Shown here: positions 9,660 to 18,057 of the stretch, piece by piece
How the letters are laid out: every line of letters begins with the position of its first letter
Position numbering within the stretch: position 1 is the stretch's first letter
Origin: an uncultured Nocardioides sp.
GTDB lineage: Bacteria > Actinomycetota > Actinomycetes > Propionibacteriales > Nocardioidaceae
Direction of reading: 5' to 3'
Assembly: GCF_947488025.1 (NCBI RefSeq)
Contig: NZ_CANKYS010000011.1
Location: 62,001-126,000, forward strand
DNA: 64,000 bases
Translations under genes and position numbers: made by a program
Notes under the pieces: generated by a model
What the model was told of the DNA's origin: nothing
Databases searched by the model: none
What the model saw: only the letters and a program-made list of their open reading frames with translations

Positions 9660-10985
9660 TCACCAGCTCGTGTAGAGCAGGTGCTGCACCAGCAGCGCCG
9701 CGACGACCTGCAGCCCCAGTCCCCAGCGTCGCCAGCCGTCTGGCAGCAGCGCCATCGAGAGCGTCAGCCACGGGACGAACGGCAGCCAGATCCGCTCGAC
9801 CTCCGCCTTCGACATCCGGCTCAGGTCGGCGATCGTGACCGCGAGGAGGCCGGCGAGCGCCAGGACCGCGATCGTCCTCGCCCCGCCGGTGTGGCGCCGC
9901 GCAGCGACGGCGACGCCCGCTCCGAGCAGCGGACCGGCGGAGACCAGCAGCGCGCCGACGTTGCCCCACATCCAGTACGCCGCGGGACGGGTCGCGGCGA
10001 TGCCGTCCCAGTAGCGCTCGACCAGCACCGGGTAGGCCTCCCACCACGCGAACCCGAGCGCGGCGAAGACAAGCACGACGACCAGTGCCGACGCGGCGGC
10101 GACCGGGAGGGGCCACCAGCTGCGCGCCAGCCACAGGACGGCGAGGGCGATCGCCCCGAGCAGCGGCAGGCCGTAGGAGCTCATCACGCACCAGCCGAGC
10201 AGCGCGCCGGCCACCACCGCCCAGCCGACCATCACCCCGCTGCGGCCCGCCGTCGCGGACGCGGCCAGCGCGGCGAGTCCCCATGCCGCGGTCGCGGTGA
10301 ACACCGCGTCACCCGACACCGCGAGGTAGACCGCGGCGGGGCTGAGGACGAGGAACGGCGCCGCCAGCCGGGCGTGCTGCTCGGCCCCGAGCGAGCGCGC
10401 GGTGAGCAGCACCGCCGCCGGGATGCTCGCCGCGACGGCGCACACGACGAGGGCCGCGGCCAGGTCCCCGCCGAGGCCGACGTGCACGAGACCGATGAAG
10501 AACAGCACCGCGCCCGGCGGGTGCCCGGCCACGTGGATCGCCCAGTTGTCCGGGTGCGCGGCGGGGATCCGGTCGACGTACTCCCTCAGCATCGCCGGCA
10601 CGTCGGTGACCTCGCGGGCCGTGACGAGGTACTCGTGCTGGTTGGCCATGACCCTCGTCAGGCCCGAGGTGCCGTCGACGAGCGCCAGCGCGAGCAGCCA
10701 GGCCAGCGAGGCGACGTACGCCACCACGAGGAGCCGCCGCCACGACCAGGTGCGTGCCCAGGCCTCCGCACGCCAGACGCCGAACGCCGCGAGGAGCAGG
10801 GCCGGCACCGTGCCGGGGCCGACCTTCGCCTGCCAGAAGCCGTGGGTGGGGGGCGCGCCGAGCGAGTCGCTGCGGGCGTCGACGTCCCAGCCGGCGAGGA
10901 CCGGCACCGTGAACGAGGCAAGCAGGACGACGGCCGCCACCCCGAGCCCCGCCCACGCGCGGACGGACGTGCTCGGGGCGCTCAT
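9660..10985 (-). CDS. Polytopic membrane protein, GT-C glycosyltransferase-like
   Basis: 441 residues from ATG 10985, chosen because a -10 box TAGGCT sits seven bases upstream (leaderless). The protein has about ten hydrophobic helices. A first extracytoplasmic loop contains DARSD, and a later loop contains the sequence IHVAGHPPGAVLFF; an acidic-residue loop followed by many helices is the build of lipid-phosphosugar-dependent (GT-C) transferases such as GT39/GT87. I recognise no family with certainty. It faces a GT2 gene across 113 bases, so both may act on one surface glycan. Alternative: an uncharacterised transporter-like membrane protein. Confidence 0.6.
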   Translation of the reverse strand: MSAPSTSVRAWAGLGVAAVVLLASFTVPVLAGWDVDARSDSLGAPPTHGFWQAKVGPGTVPALLLAAFGVWRAEAWARTWSWRRLLVVAYVASLAWLLALALVDGTSGLTRVMANQHEYLVTAREVTDVPAMLREYVDRIPAAHPDNWAIHVAGHPPGAVLFFIGLVHVGLGGDLAAALVVCAVAASIPAAVLLTARSLGAEQHARLAAPFLVLSPAAVYLAVSGDAVFTATAAWGLAALAASATAGRSGVMVGWAVVAGALLGWCVMSSYGLPLLGAIALAVLWLARSWWPLPVAAASALVVVLVFAALGFAWWEAYPVLVERYWDGIAATRPAAYWMWGNVGALLVSAGPLLGAGVAVAARRHTGGARTIAVLALAGLLAVTIADLSRMSKAEVERIWLPFVPWLTLSMALLPDGWRRWGLGLQVVAALLVQHLLYTSW

Positions 10986-10992
10986 GGCGCCG

Positions 10993-10998
10993 AGCCTA
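10993..10998 (-). promoter_or_regulatory. -10 box TAGGCT, leaderless geometry
   Basis: On the minus strand TAGGCT is followed by seven bases and then ATG 10985. It lies back to back with the GT2 promoter about 90 bases away. Confidence 0.6.
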
Positions 10999-11086
10999 GG
11001 GGCGGGGCGCTGACCCGCCACGTCCCTCGGCCAGCCGTCACACTCCCGTAATCCCTTGGGGGGTCCGCGCACGCCACGCGTCTGGC

Positions 11087-11092
11087 TAGTTT
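11087..11092 (+). promoter_or_regulatory. -10 box TAGTTT, leaderless geometry for the GT2 operon
   Basis: TAGTTT, six bases, then ATG 11099. It is the only clear promoter before the eight-gene run that ends at 16473. Confidence 0.6.
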
Positions 11093-11098
11093 CGACGC

Positions 11099-11767
11099 AT
11101 GACCACCGACGCCGCGATCTGCGACCTCGTCCTCCCGTGCCGCGACGAGGGTCCGGCGCTCCCCGCGCTCCTCTCCCGCATCCCCGTCGAGTTCTCCGTC
11201 GTCGTGGTCGACAACGGCTCGAGGGACGACACCGCTGCCGTCGCTGCGCGGCTCGGGGCGCGGGTGGTGGTCGAGCCCGTTCCCGGCTACGGCTCCGCCG
11301 TGCACGCCGGTCTGCTCGCCGCCACCCACGACCTCGTCGCCGTCATGGACGGGGACGGGTCGTTCGACCCGGCCGACCTCCTGCCGCTGCTCGCCGAGGT
11401 GCGCGAGGGCCGGGCGGACATGGCAGTCGGCCGTCGGCGTCCGACCGGTCGCGGCACGTGGCCGTGGCACGCCCGTCTCGGCAACGCGCTGATCGTGGCG
11501 TGGTTGCGCCGGACCATCGGCATGGCGGCGCACGACATCGCACCCATGCGGGTCGCCCGACGCCAGGCGATGCTCGACCTCGCGCTGCAGGACCGCCGCT
11601 TCGGCTACCCCGTCGAGCTGCTCCAGGCCGTCACCCACGCCGGGTGGCGCATCAGCGAGCACGACGTGGACTACCACCCCCGGGCCGAGGGCACCCGCTC
11701 CAAGGTCTCCGGGTCGGTCAGCGGCACCGTCCGCACGGCCCGCGACTTCTGGCGCGTGCTGTCGTGA
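11099..11767 (+). CDS. Family 2 glycosyltransferase (GT-A fold)
   Basis: 222 residues. GT2 features in order: LVLPCRDEG near the start, VVVVDNGSRDDTA (residues 36-48, nucleotide binding), and the metal-binding DGDGSFDP (about 84-91). The family transfers a sugar from a nucleotide sugar to a lipid or glycan acceptor; the short length and lack of membrane helices fit dolichyl-phosphate-mannose-synthase-like soluble enzymes or transferases associated with TIGR04283. First gene of a tightly overlapping run; its stop overlaps the DUF2064 gene start by four bases. Donor and acceptor are unknown. Confidence 0.85.
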   Translation: MTTDAAICDLVLPCRDEGPALPALLSRIPVEFSVVVVDNGSRDDTAAVAARLGARVVVEPVPGYGSAVHAGLLAATHDLVAVMDGDGSFDPADLLPLLAEVREGRADMAVGRRRPTGRGTWPWHARLGNALIVAWLRRTIGMAAHDIAPMRVARRQAMLDLALQDRRFGYPVELLQAVTHAGWRISEHDVDYHPRAEGTRSKVSGSVSGTVRTARDFWRVLS

Positions 11768-12420
11768 GCGGCCCCACCGTGCTGGTGATGGCCAAGGCGC
11801 CCGTGCCGGGGCGGGCCAAGACCCGGCTCGCCGCGGTCACCGGTGACGAGGTCGCCGCCGACCTGGCGGCGGCGGCGCTCCTGGACACCATCGAGGCCGT
11901 GGGTGCGGTCCCCGGCGCCCGCGGACACCTGGCGCTCGCCGGTGACCTGTCCACCGCCTGCCGCGGGACCGAGCTGGTCATCGCGGTCGAGGGCTGGCGG
12001 GTCACCGCACAGCGTGGCGCGACCTTCGCCGAGCGACTGGCCGCCGCCCACCTCGACGCAGGTCACGGGCTGGTCGTGCAGGTGGGCATGGACACGCCCC
12101 AGCTCACGCCGGACCTGCTCGCCCGGACGCTCGACGACCTGGCCGGCCACGACGCCTGCCTCGGGCCGGCCCCCGACGGCGGGTGGTGGGCCCTCGCCCG
12201 GCACGACCCGGCGGTGGCGGCGCCGCTCGCCGGTGTCACGATGTCGACGACGGCGACGTACGACGACACCCGCGCAGCCCTCCTCGGCGCCGGGCACCGC
12301 GTCTCCTCCACGACCCCGCTCGCCGACGTCGACACGATCGAGGACGCGGCCGAGGTGGCTCGACTGGCGCCGGGCACCCGGTTCGCCGCCGCCTTCCGTG
12401 CCTGGGAGGGGCTGTCGTGA
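11764..12420 (+). CDS. DUF2064/TIGR04282-type nucleotidyl/glycosyltransferase-like protein
   Basis: 218 residues from GTG 11764 (GTGA overlap). The start VLVMAKAPVPGRAKTRLA is the hallmark of DUF2064: a pyrophosphorylase-like KxPxxGxxKTRL loop. Later GPAPDGGWWALA matches the second conserved block. The family has a GT-A fold; some members are annotated in arsenosugar or radical-SAM/seleno contexts, others occur with GT2 genes as here. It lies between a GT2 gene and a methyltransferase gene with four-base overlaps on both sides, so the three are co-translated. The reaction is not known. Confidence 0.85.
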   Translation: MSGPTVLVMAKAPVPGRAKTRLAAVTGDEVAADLAAAALLDTIEAVGAVPGARGHLALAGDLSTACRGTELVIAVEGWRVTAQRGATFAERLAAAHLDAGHGLVVQVGMDTPQLTPDLLARTLDDLAGHDACLGPAPDGGWWALARHDPAVAAPLAGVTMSTTATYDDTRAALLGAGHRVSSTTPLADVDTIEDAAEVARLAPGTRFAAAFRAWEGLS

Positions 12421-13064
12421 CGGCCGATCTCTCCTTCACCGAGGCGTTCACGTGGGCCTTGCGGGGCGCCCCGGCGCGGGTCGCGCACTCCTCGGGGGCG
12501 TCGACGGCGCTGCCCGTCGAGTCGTGGTCGGGCCACGCCGACGCGGCCGACCACGCCCTGCTGGACCTGTGCCAGGGAGAGACCCTCGACATCGGGTGCG
12601 GCCCGGGGCGACTCACCCACGAGCTGACCCGGCGCGGCCACCAGGCGCTGGGGGTCGACGTGGTCGAGGAGGCCGTCCACCTGACGCGTCGACGTGGCGC
12701 CCCGGCCGTGGTCGCCGACATCTTCGACACCGTGCCCGACGAGGGCCGGTGGGGCACCGCACTGCTCGCCGACGGCAACGTGGGCATCTCCGGGGACCCG
12801 ACCCACCTGCTACGACGGGTCGGCCAGCTGCTGCGGCCGGGCGGCCGCGCGGTCGTCGAGGTCTCCCGTCCCGGCACCGAGTCGTCAGCGGGCTGGTCGC
12901 GACTCGAGCTGCCCCACGGCCGCAGCCGGCCGTTCCGGTGGGCCTTCCTCGCCGTGGACGACGTCGCGACCGTCGCGGTCGCTGCGGGGCTGATGGCGGC
13001 CTCGGTGCACTGCCTCACCCCGCACGAGGACGGCCGCTGGGCGGCCGTGCTGGAGAGATCGTGA
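12417..13064 (+). CDS. Class I SAM-dependent methyltransferase
   Basis: 215 residues from GTG 12417. The SAM-binding motif I is LDIGCGPGRLTHELTRRGH (about residues 57-75), followed by the acidic end of strand beta-2 (GVDVVEEAV) and motif IV/post-motif blocks (ADGNVGISGD, LLRPGGRAVVEV). These define the Rossmann-like methyltransferase fold; the N-terminal 50 residues may form the substrate lid. The overlap with both neighbours (GTGA before, TGATG after) ties it to the glycosyltransferase genes, suggesting methylation of a sugar or glycolipid intermediate (inference). Confidence 0.85.
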   Translation: MTADLSFTEAFTWALRGAPARVAHSSGASTALPVESWSGHADAADHALLDLCQGETLDIGCGPGRLTHELTRRGHQALGVDVVEEAVHLTRRRGAPAVVADIFDTVPDEGRWGTALLADGNVGISGDPTHLLRRVGQLLRPGGRAVVEVSRPGTESSAGWSRLELPHGRSRPFRWAFLAVDDVATVAVAAGLMAASVHCLTPHEDGRWAAVLERS

Positions 13065-14224
13065 TGAGGGCCCCGCACCCGGACGACTTCACCTCGCGGC
13101 TGCGCAGCCCTGCCGTCGCCGCGCGGGTGGGTGTGTGGCTGGGGGCCTGCTTCCTCATCTGCTTCGCCACCGGCCTGGTCAGCCACTGGGCCCAGCTGCC
13201 GGCGCCCGCGATCCCGTTCCCCACGAGGCCGGCCTGGGGCTACCGGGTGACCCAGGGACTGCACGTCGTCACCGGGTGCGCCGCCGTGCCGCTCATGCTG
13301 GTCAAGCTATGGGCCGTCTACCCGCGACTGTTCGAGCGGGTAGACCTGCGAGCGGGCCGGCAGGCGCTGCTCGTCGGGCTCGAACGGGCCTCGATCGGCG
13401 TGCTGGTGGCCGCTGCGATCTTCCAGCTGGCGACCGGTCTCGCCAACGCCGCCCAGTGGTACCCGTGGAGCAGCTTCTCCTTCCGCACCGCCCACTACGC
13501 GCTGGCCTGGGTCGCGATCGGCGCGCTGGTCCTGCACGTCGCGGTCAAGCTGCCGATGATCCGCGCCGCGCTGGGAGCGGACGTCGACGACGAGGCGCTC
13601 GACCGCCCGGGCGCACTCCGGGCAGGCGCCGTGTCGAGGCGGGCCCTCCTCCGCGGGACGTGGGCGGCCGCCGGCATCGCAGTGCTCGCCACGGCCGGCG
13701 GGACGGTGCCGTGGCTGCGACAGGTGAGCGTGCTCGCCGTCCGCACCGGCGAGGGCCCGGGCGGCGTACCGATCAACAAGACGGCAGCTGCCGCCGGCGT
13801 GCTCGACACCGCCACCGACCGCGGCTGGGCGCTCGACGTACGCGTCGACGGCTCTGTTGCCGCCCGGCTGACCCTGGCCGACCTGCGGGCACTGCCGCAG
13901 CACACGGTGGACCTCCCCATCGCCTGCGTGGAGGGGTGGAGCGCGCAAGGGCGCTGGTCCGGCGTCCGGGTGCGAGACGTGGTTGCGGCCGCAGGTGCCG
14001 CTGGTGGTGCGGACGTCGTGGTCACCTCCCTGCAGGAGAGCGGCCCGTTCACCCGAACGGTGCTGCCGGCCGCGTTCGTCGAGGACGAGCGGACCCTGCT
14101 CGCCCTCGACCTCGCGGGCGAGCCGCTGGACCTCGACCACGGCTTCCCGGTCCGCGTGATCGCCCCCAACCGACCCGGTGTCCTCCAGACCAAGTGGGTC
14201 GCGTCGCTGGAGGTGACGACGTGA
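13064..14224 (+). CDS. Cytochrome b561-like/sulfite-oxidase-fold molybdopterin oxidoreductase fusion
   Basis: 386 residues. The first 170 residues hold about four membrane helices with well-spaced His (TQGLHVVTG, RTAHYALAW, VLHVAVK), the pattern of a diheme b561-type domain. A basic SRRALLRG followed by a fifth hydrophobic segment leads to a C-terminal sulfite-oxidase-type molybdopterin domain, in which C288 in PIACVEGWS is placed as the molybdenum ligand and WSGVRVRDVV and GFPVRVIAPN are family blocks. Expected role: a membrane-anchored oxidoreductase passing electrons between an extracytoplasmic Mo centre and the quinone pool. The substrate is unknown; it shares an operon with glycosyl and methyl transferases and with a two-component system. 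GTG 13061 would add one residue. Confidence 0.85.
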   Translation: MRAPHPDDFTSRLRSPAVAARVGVWLGACFLICFATGLVSHWAQLPAPAIPFPTRPAWGYRVTQGLHVVTGCAAVPLMLVKLWAVYPRLFERVDLRAGRQALLVGLERASIGVLVAAAIFQLATGLANAAQWYPWSSFSFRTAHYALAWVAIGALVLHVAVKLPMIRAALGADVDDEALDRPGALRAGAVSRRALLRGTWAAAGIAVLATAGGTVPWLRQVSVLAVRTGEGPGGVPINKTAAAAGVLDTATDRGWALDVRVDGSVAARLTLADLRALPQHTVDLPIACVEGWSAQGRWSGVRVRDVVAAAGAAGGADVVVTSLQESGPFTRTVLPAAFVEDERTLLALDLAGEPLDLDHGFPVRVIAPNRPGVLQTKWVASLEVTT

Positions 14225-14634
14225 GCGCCGCGCGGTGGCTGCTGGGTGGACTGGGGGTCCTGCTCGGCGCGTACGGCGCGTGGCTGGCGCTGACCCGCCA
14301 GGACACCGGGCAGCTCCTCGAGATCGCCGTCTGGCTCGCCGCGGGCGTGGTGCTGCACGACGTGGTGGTGGCCGGGGTGGTCCTCGCCGGAGTCGTGCTC
14401 GGACGACGCGTGCTGCCCCGGCCGTGGCACGCGCCTGCCACACTCGCTCTCGTGGTGTGGGGTGGCGTGACCCTGATGGCGGTCCCGGTGCTGGGCAGGT
14501 TCGGCGCCCGCCCCGACAACCCGACCCTGCTCGACCGGCCCTACCTCGGCACGTGGATTGCGCTGAGCGTGGTCACCCTGGCGGCCGTCGCAACCGCCGG
14601 GGCAGTGCGCGCTCGACGCGGACGGGACACCTGA
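14221..14634 (+). CDS. Small four-helix membrane protein of unknown function
   Basis: 137 residues from GTG 14221, overlapping the oxidoreductase stop by four bases. Hydropathy suggests four helices: about 4-20, 33-60, 75-92 and 108-128, with a short basic C-terminus (RARRGRDT). His at LHDVVVAGV is the only obvious candidate ligand. I do not recognise a named family. Position directly behind the b561/molybdopterin gene suggests an accessory membrane subunit. The next start follows the stop by one base. Confidence 0.75.
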   Translation: MSAARWLLGGLGVLLGAYGAWLALTRQDTGQLLEIAVWLAAGVVLHDVVVAGVVLAGVVLGRRVLPRPWHAPATLALVVWGGVTLMAVPVLGRFGARPDNPTLLDRPYLGTWIALSVVTLAAVATAGAVRARRGRDT

Positions 14635-14635
14635 G

Positions 14636-15322
14636 GTGGCGCGCGTGCTGGTCGTCGACGACGACGAGACGGTCCGCGAGGTCGTCGTGTCCTACCTGCG
14701 GGCCGCCGGCCACGAGGTCGCCGAGGCGTCCGACGGTGCGACGGGCCTCGCCGCCCACCAGGACCGTCGCGCCGACCTGGTGGTCCTCGACGTGATGATG
14801 CCCGGCCTCGACGGGCTCGAGGTCTGTCGCCGGCTCCGGCTGGCCGGAGACGTGCCGGTCATCCTGCTCACCGCGCTCGGCGCGGAGCAGGACCGCGTCG
14901 TGGGCCTCGAGACCGGCGCCGACGACTACGTCACCAAGCCGTTCAGTCCGCGCGAGCTCGTCCTGCGGGTCGAGTCGGTCCTGCGGCGCACCGGCGGTGA
15001 CGCCACGACCCCGGTGCCCGAGACCACCACCGACGGGGACCTCCTCGTCAACCATCGCCGCCGGACCGTCACGGTGGGCGGGGCGCCGCGGACCTTCACG
15101 GCGCGCGAGTTCGACCTGCTGGCGCACTTCGTCACCCACCCCGGCCACGCCTTCAGCCGCGAGGACCTGATGAGCCAGGTGTGGGGATGGTCCTTCGGCG
15201 ACTCCTCGACCGTGACCGTGCACGTGCGCCGGGTCCGCGCGAAGGTCGAGGCCGACCCGGCCGAGCCCGTCCGCCTGGTGACGGTCTGGGGCATCGGCTA
15301 CCGGTGGGAGCCGACCTCGTGA
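14636..15322 (+). CDS. OmpR/PhoB-family response regulator
   Basis: 228 residues from GTG 14636. Receiver domain: acidic pair DD at 9-10, phospho-acceptor D52 in VVLDVMMPGLDG, switch Thr in LLTALG and conserved Lys in YVTKPFS. C-terminal winged helix: FTAREFDLLAHF and SSTVTVHVRRVRAKVE, typical of PhoB-like DNA binding. The partner kinase follows with a four-base overlap. Being the seventh gene of the overlapping run, it probably controls that run or responds to its product. Confidence 0.93.
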   Translation: MARVLVVDDDETVREVVVSYLRAAGHEVAEASDGATGLAAHQDRRADLVVLDVMMPGLDGLEVCRRLRLAGDVPVILLTALGAEQDRVVGLETGADDYVTKPFSPRELVLRVESVLRRTGGDATTPVPETTTDGDLLVNHRRRTVTVGGAPRTFTAREFDLLAHFVTHPGHAFSREDLMSQVWGWSFGDSSTVTVHVRRVRAKVEADPAEPVRLVTVWGIGYRWEPTS

Positions 15323-16473
15323 ACGAGCAGGTGCAGGTCGTCCTGGTCGCCGCGGCGGGCGGCGGGGTCGTCGGCGCCCTGGGGCTGCTGGCGGGATGGC
15401 TGCTGCGCAGCCGGTCGCTGCGCTGGCAGCTCGCCCTCGTGGCGGTCGTCTCCGTCACCACCGTGCTGGTGGGCGTCGTCGCGATCGCCCAGCTGATGTT
15501 CATCTCGCGCCACGACCTCCAGGTCGTCATGCTCGTGACGCTCGCAGGCGCCGCGGTCTCGCTCGCGGTGGCGGCGATCCTCTCGGAGGCGCTCGTCCGG
15601 TGGTCGCGCCGCCTGCGTGAGCACGTACGCCGCATCGGGGGCGGCCTGCCCGACGAGCCGGCACCTCAGGCGCCGTCCGAGCTCAGCGGGCTGGCCAGCG
15701 AGCTGGCCGCCGCCCGCCGACGCCTGGAGGAGGCGGCGGCGCGGGAGCAGCGACTCGAGGAGTCCCGACGCGAGCTCGTGTCGTGGGTGTCCCACGACCT
15801 CCGGACCCCGCTGGCGGGCATCCGGGCGATGGCCGAGGCGCTCGAGGACGACCTGGCCGGCGACCCGGCCCGCTACCACCGCCAGATCCGCGGCGAGGTG
15901 GATCGGATGGTCAGCCTGGTCGACGACCTGTTCGAGCTCTCCCGCATCCACGCAGGCGTCCTGCGGCTCCAGCCCGAGCTGGTGCTGCTCGGTGACCTCG
16001 TGAGCGAGGCCGTGGCCGCCGCGGACCCCGTCGCCCGCAAGCACCGTGTCCGGGTGGGCGGAGAGGTGCAGTCCGGGCTCGAGGTCAACGTCGACCCCGC
16101 CGGGCTCGGGCGCGTGCTCGGCAACCTGATCGTCAACGGCGTGCGGCACACACCCGCCGACGGGTCGGTCCACGTCAGCGCCAGGGTGGTCGGCGACGAG
16201 GTCGAGCTCACGGTCGCGGACGAGTGCGGTGGCATCGAGCCGGGCACCATCGACCGCGTCTTCGACGTCGCCTTCCGCGGGGCCGAGGCACGGACGCCGG
16301 AGGACCCCGGCGACGCCTCGGCGCACCCGCGTGCCGGGCTGGGGCTCGCGATCGTCAAGGGGATCGTCGAGGCGCACCGTGGGCGGGTCGAGGTGGCCAA
16401 CACCGGAGCCGACGAGACGGTGCGCGGGTGCCGCTTCGTCGTACGGCTCCCGCTCACCCGGCCTGCCGGCTGA
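15319..16473 (+). CDS. Two-component sensor histidine kinase
   Basis: 384 residues from GTG 15319. Three N-terminal hydrophobic segments in residues 6-95 place only short loops outside, so the stimulus is likely within the membrane or cytoplasmic. A coiled HAMP-like linker leads to the H-box SWVSHDLRTPLAGI (His near residue 159), the N-box NLIVNGVRHTP, G1 DECGGIEPG and G2 GLGLAIVKGIVEAHRG. All catalytic boxes are intact. Its stop lies eight bases from the convergent nhaA stop. Confidence 0.93.
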   Translation: MNEQVQVVLVAAAGGGVVGALGLLAGWLLRSRSLRWQLALVAVVSVTTVLVGVVAIAQLMFISRHDLQVVMLVTLAGAAVSLAVAAILSEALVRWSRRLREHVRRIGGGLPDEPAPQAPSELSGLASELAAARRRLEEAAAREQRLEESRRELVSWVSHDLRTPLAGIRAMAEALEDDLAGDPARYHRQIRGEVDRMVSLVDDLFELSRIHAGVLRLQPELVLLGDLVSEAVAAADPVARKHRVRVGGEVQSGLEVNVDPAGLGRVLGNLIVNGVRHTPADGSVHVSARVVGDEVELTVADECGGIEPGTIDRVFDVAFRGAEARTPEDPGDASAHPRAGLGLAIVKGIVEAHRGRVEVANTGADETVRGCRFVVRLPLTRPAG

Positions 16474-16481
16474 GCCCGACC

Positions 16482-17894
16482 TCAGCTGTCGAGGGCCTCG
16501 CGCACCGGGTCCGGCTCGTCCTGCTCGTCGTCGTGGTCGTCCTCGGACGTACGACGGTGGCGGGTCGAGGCGAGCAGGAGCACGACGCCGAGCACGGCCG
16601 CGATGACCGAGGCCAGCAGGATCGCGATCTTCGCCTCCTCGGTCAGCAGCTCGGAGCCCGGGAAGGACAGCCCGGCGATGAAGATCGAGACGGTGAAACC
16701 GATGCCGGCGACGGCGCCGAGGCCGAGGACCATCGGCCACGAGGTGTCCTCGGGCAGCTTCGCGATGCCGAGGCGTACGGCGACGTAGGAGGTCAGGAGG
16801 ATGCCGACGGGCTTGCCGAGGACCAGGCCGAGCACGATGCCCAGGCCGACCGGCTCGGTGAAGACCTCGCCGATCGCGCCCAGCTCGACGCCGGCGTTGG
16901 CGAGCGCGAAGACGGGGAGCACGACGTAGGCCGACACCGGGTGCAGCGTGCTGATGAGCCGCTCGACGACCGACACCGACTCCTTGAGCAGGAAGCGCAG
17001 TCGCGCGAGCTCGTCGGGGTTGAGGTGGTGGTCGCGCAGCGCCTTCCCGGCGAAGTCGCGGGCCACCTCCTCCTTGAGCAGCGGCTTGGCGGGTGCGAGG
17101 AGGCCGATCGCGACGCCGGCGAGCGTCGCGTGCACGCCCGACTCGAGCAGGGCGAACCACACGCCGATGCCGAGGAGCGCGTAGACGACGGTCGACCAGA
17201 CCCGCAGCAGCCGGGCCACGACCATGGCCGCGAGGAGGCCGAGCGCGATCGCCAGCCAGGACAGGGACAGGTCGCTGGTGTAGAAGACCGCGATCACGAG
17301 GATCGCGCCGATGTCGTCGACGATCGCGAGGGTCAGCAGGAACAGCCGGGCCGCTGACGGGATCCGTCGCCCGAGGATGCCCAGCACACCGACGGCGAAG
17401 GCGATGTCGGTCGCCATCGGGATGCCCCAGCCGTCGCTGCCGGCGCTGCCGGGCGGGTTGAGGGCGAGGTAGATGCCGGCCGGGACCACCATCCCGCCGA
17501 CCGCTGCGACGATCGGCAGGGCCGCGGTGCGCGGGTCGCGGAGGTCGCCGTTGACCAGCTCGTACTTGATCTCCAGACCGACGACGAAGAAGAAGATCAC
17601 CATCAGCGCGTCGTTGACCCAGTGCTGCAGCGACTCGTCGAGGTGCAGCGGACCGACGTCGAGGGTGAGGTGGGCTTGCCAGAGCGCGTCGTACGACGAC
17701 GCCCACGGGCTGTTGGCCCAGATCAGGGCGGTGGCCGCGGCGATCAGCAGCAGGATCGAGCCGGCGGCCTCGACGCGGAGGAACTCGCGCACCGGACGCG
17801 CCACCAGGCGGGCCAGCGGCTTGTCACTGGCGCTGTAGACGGGGCCGGCCCTCCACAGGTCGTCGAGGCGGAAGCGTTCGCGGGGCGTGGCCAT
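16482..17894 (-). CDS. nhaA: Na+/H+ antiporter NhaA
   Basis: 470 residues from ATG 17894. About twelve membrane helices; the ion-site aspartates appear in ATDIAFAVGVLG and LAIVDDIGAILVIA, the latter containing the paired Asp of the family, and FFFVVGLEIKYELVNGDL is the conserved helix II region. The C-terminus ends in a charged tail. It exchanges Na+ (or Li+) for protons, supporting pH and salt balance. Upstream in-frame GTGs at about 17954 would add 20 residues that overlap a hairpin, so ATG 17894 is preferred although no good SD is visible. Divergent from the Holin-X gene; convergent with the sensor kinase. Confidence 0.93.
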   Translation of the reverse strand: MATPRERFRLDDLWRAGPVYSASDKPLARLVARPVREFLRVEAAGSILLLIAAATALIWANSPWASSYDALWQAHLTLDVGPLHLDESLQHWVNDALMVIFFFVVGLEIKYELVNGDLRDPRTAALPIVAAVGGMVVPAGIYLALNPPGSAGSDGWGIPMATDIAFAVGVLGILGRRIPSAARLFLLTLAIVDDIGAILVIAVFYTSDLSLSWLAIALGLLAAMVVARLLRVWSTVVYALLGIGVWFALLESGVHATLAGVAIGLLAPAKPLLKEEVARDFAGKALRDHHLNPDELARLRFLLKESVSVVERLISTLHPVSAYVVLPVFALANAGVELGAIGEVFTEPVGLGIVLGLVLGKPVGILLTSYVAVRLGIAKLPEDTSWPMVLGLGAVAGIGFTVSIFIAGLSFPGSELLTEEAKIAILLASVIAAVLGVVLLLASTRHRRTSEDDHDDEQDEPDPVREALDS

Positions 17895-17935
17895 GAGGAG
17901 GGATGGTCCTTCCGGGGGTGGTCGAAACGTGATCA

Positions 17936-18015
17936 CCGCGGAGAGACTCTCCACGGGCCGACCAGACTTCCCGGCTCACCTGAGACCTCAGTGTAGTCAG
18001 GCCCGTTGGTAAGGT
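17936..18015. promoter_or_regulatory. Divergent promoter/leader region of nhaA and the Holin-X gene
   Basis: Minus strand: -10-like TACACT (17990-17995) with the palindrome CTGAG-AC-CTCAG (17980-17991) just downstream, then a 10-bp near-perfect hairpin CCGTGGAGAG/CTCTCCGCGG (17936-17956) in the nhaA leader. Plus strand: -10-like TAAGGT (18010-18015) for the Holin-X gene. No strong -35 elements were seen. Confidence 0.45.
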
Positions 18016-18057
18016 CGCTGCACCCAGCCCCCGGCGTACAACGAAGGACCCCGCAAC

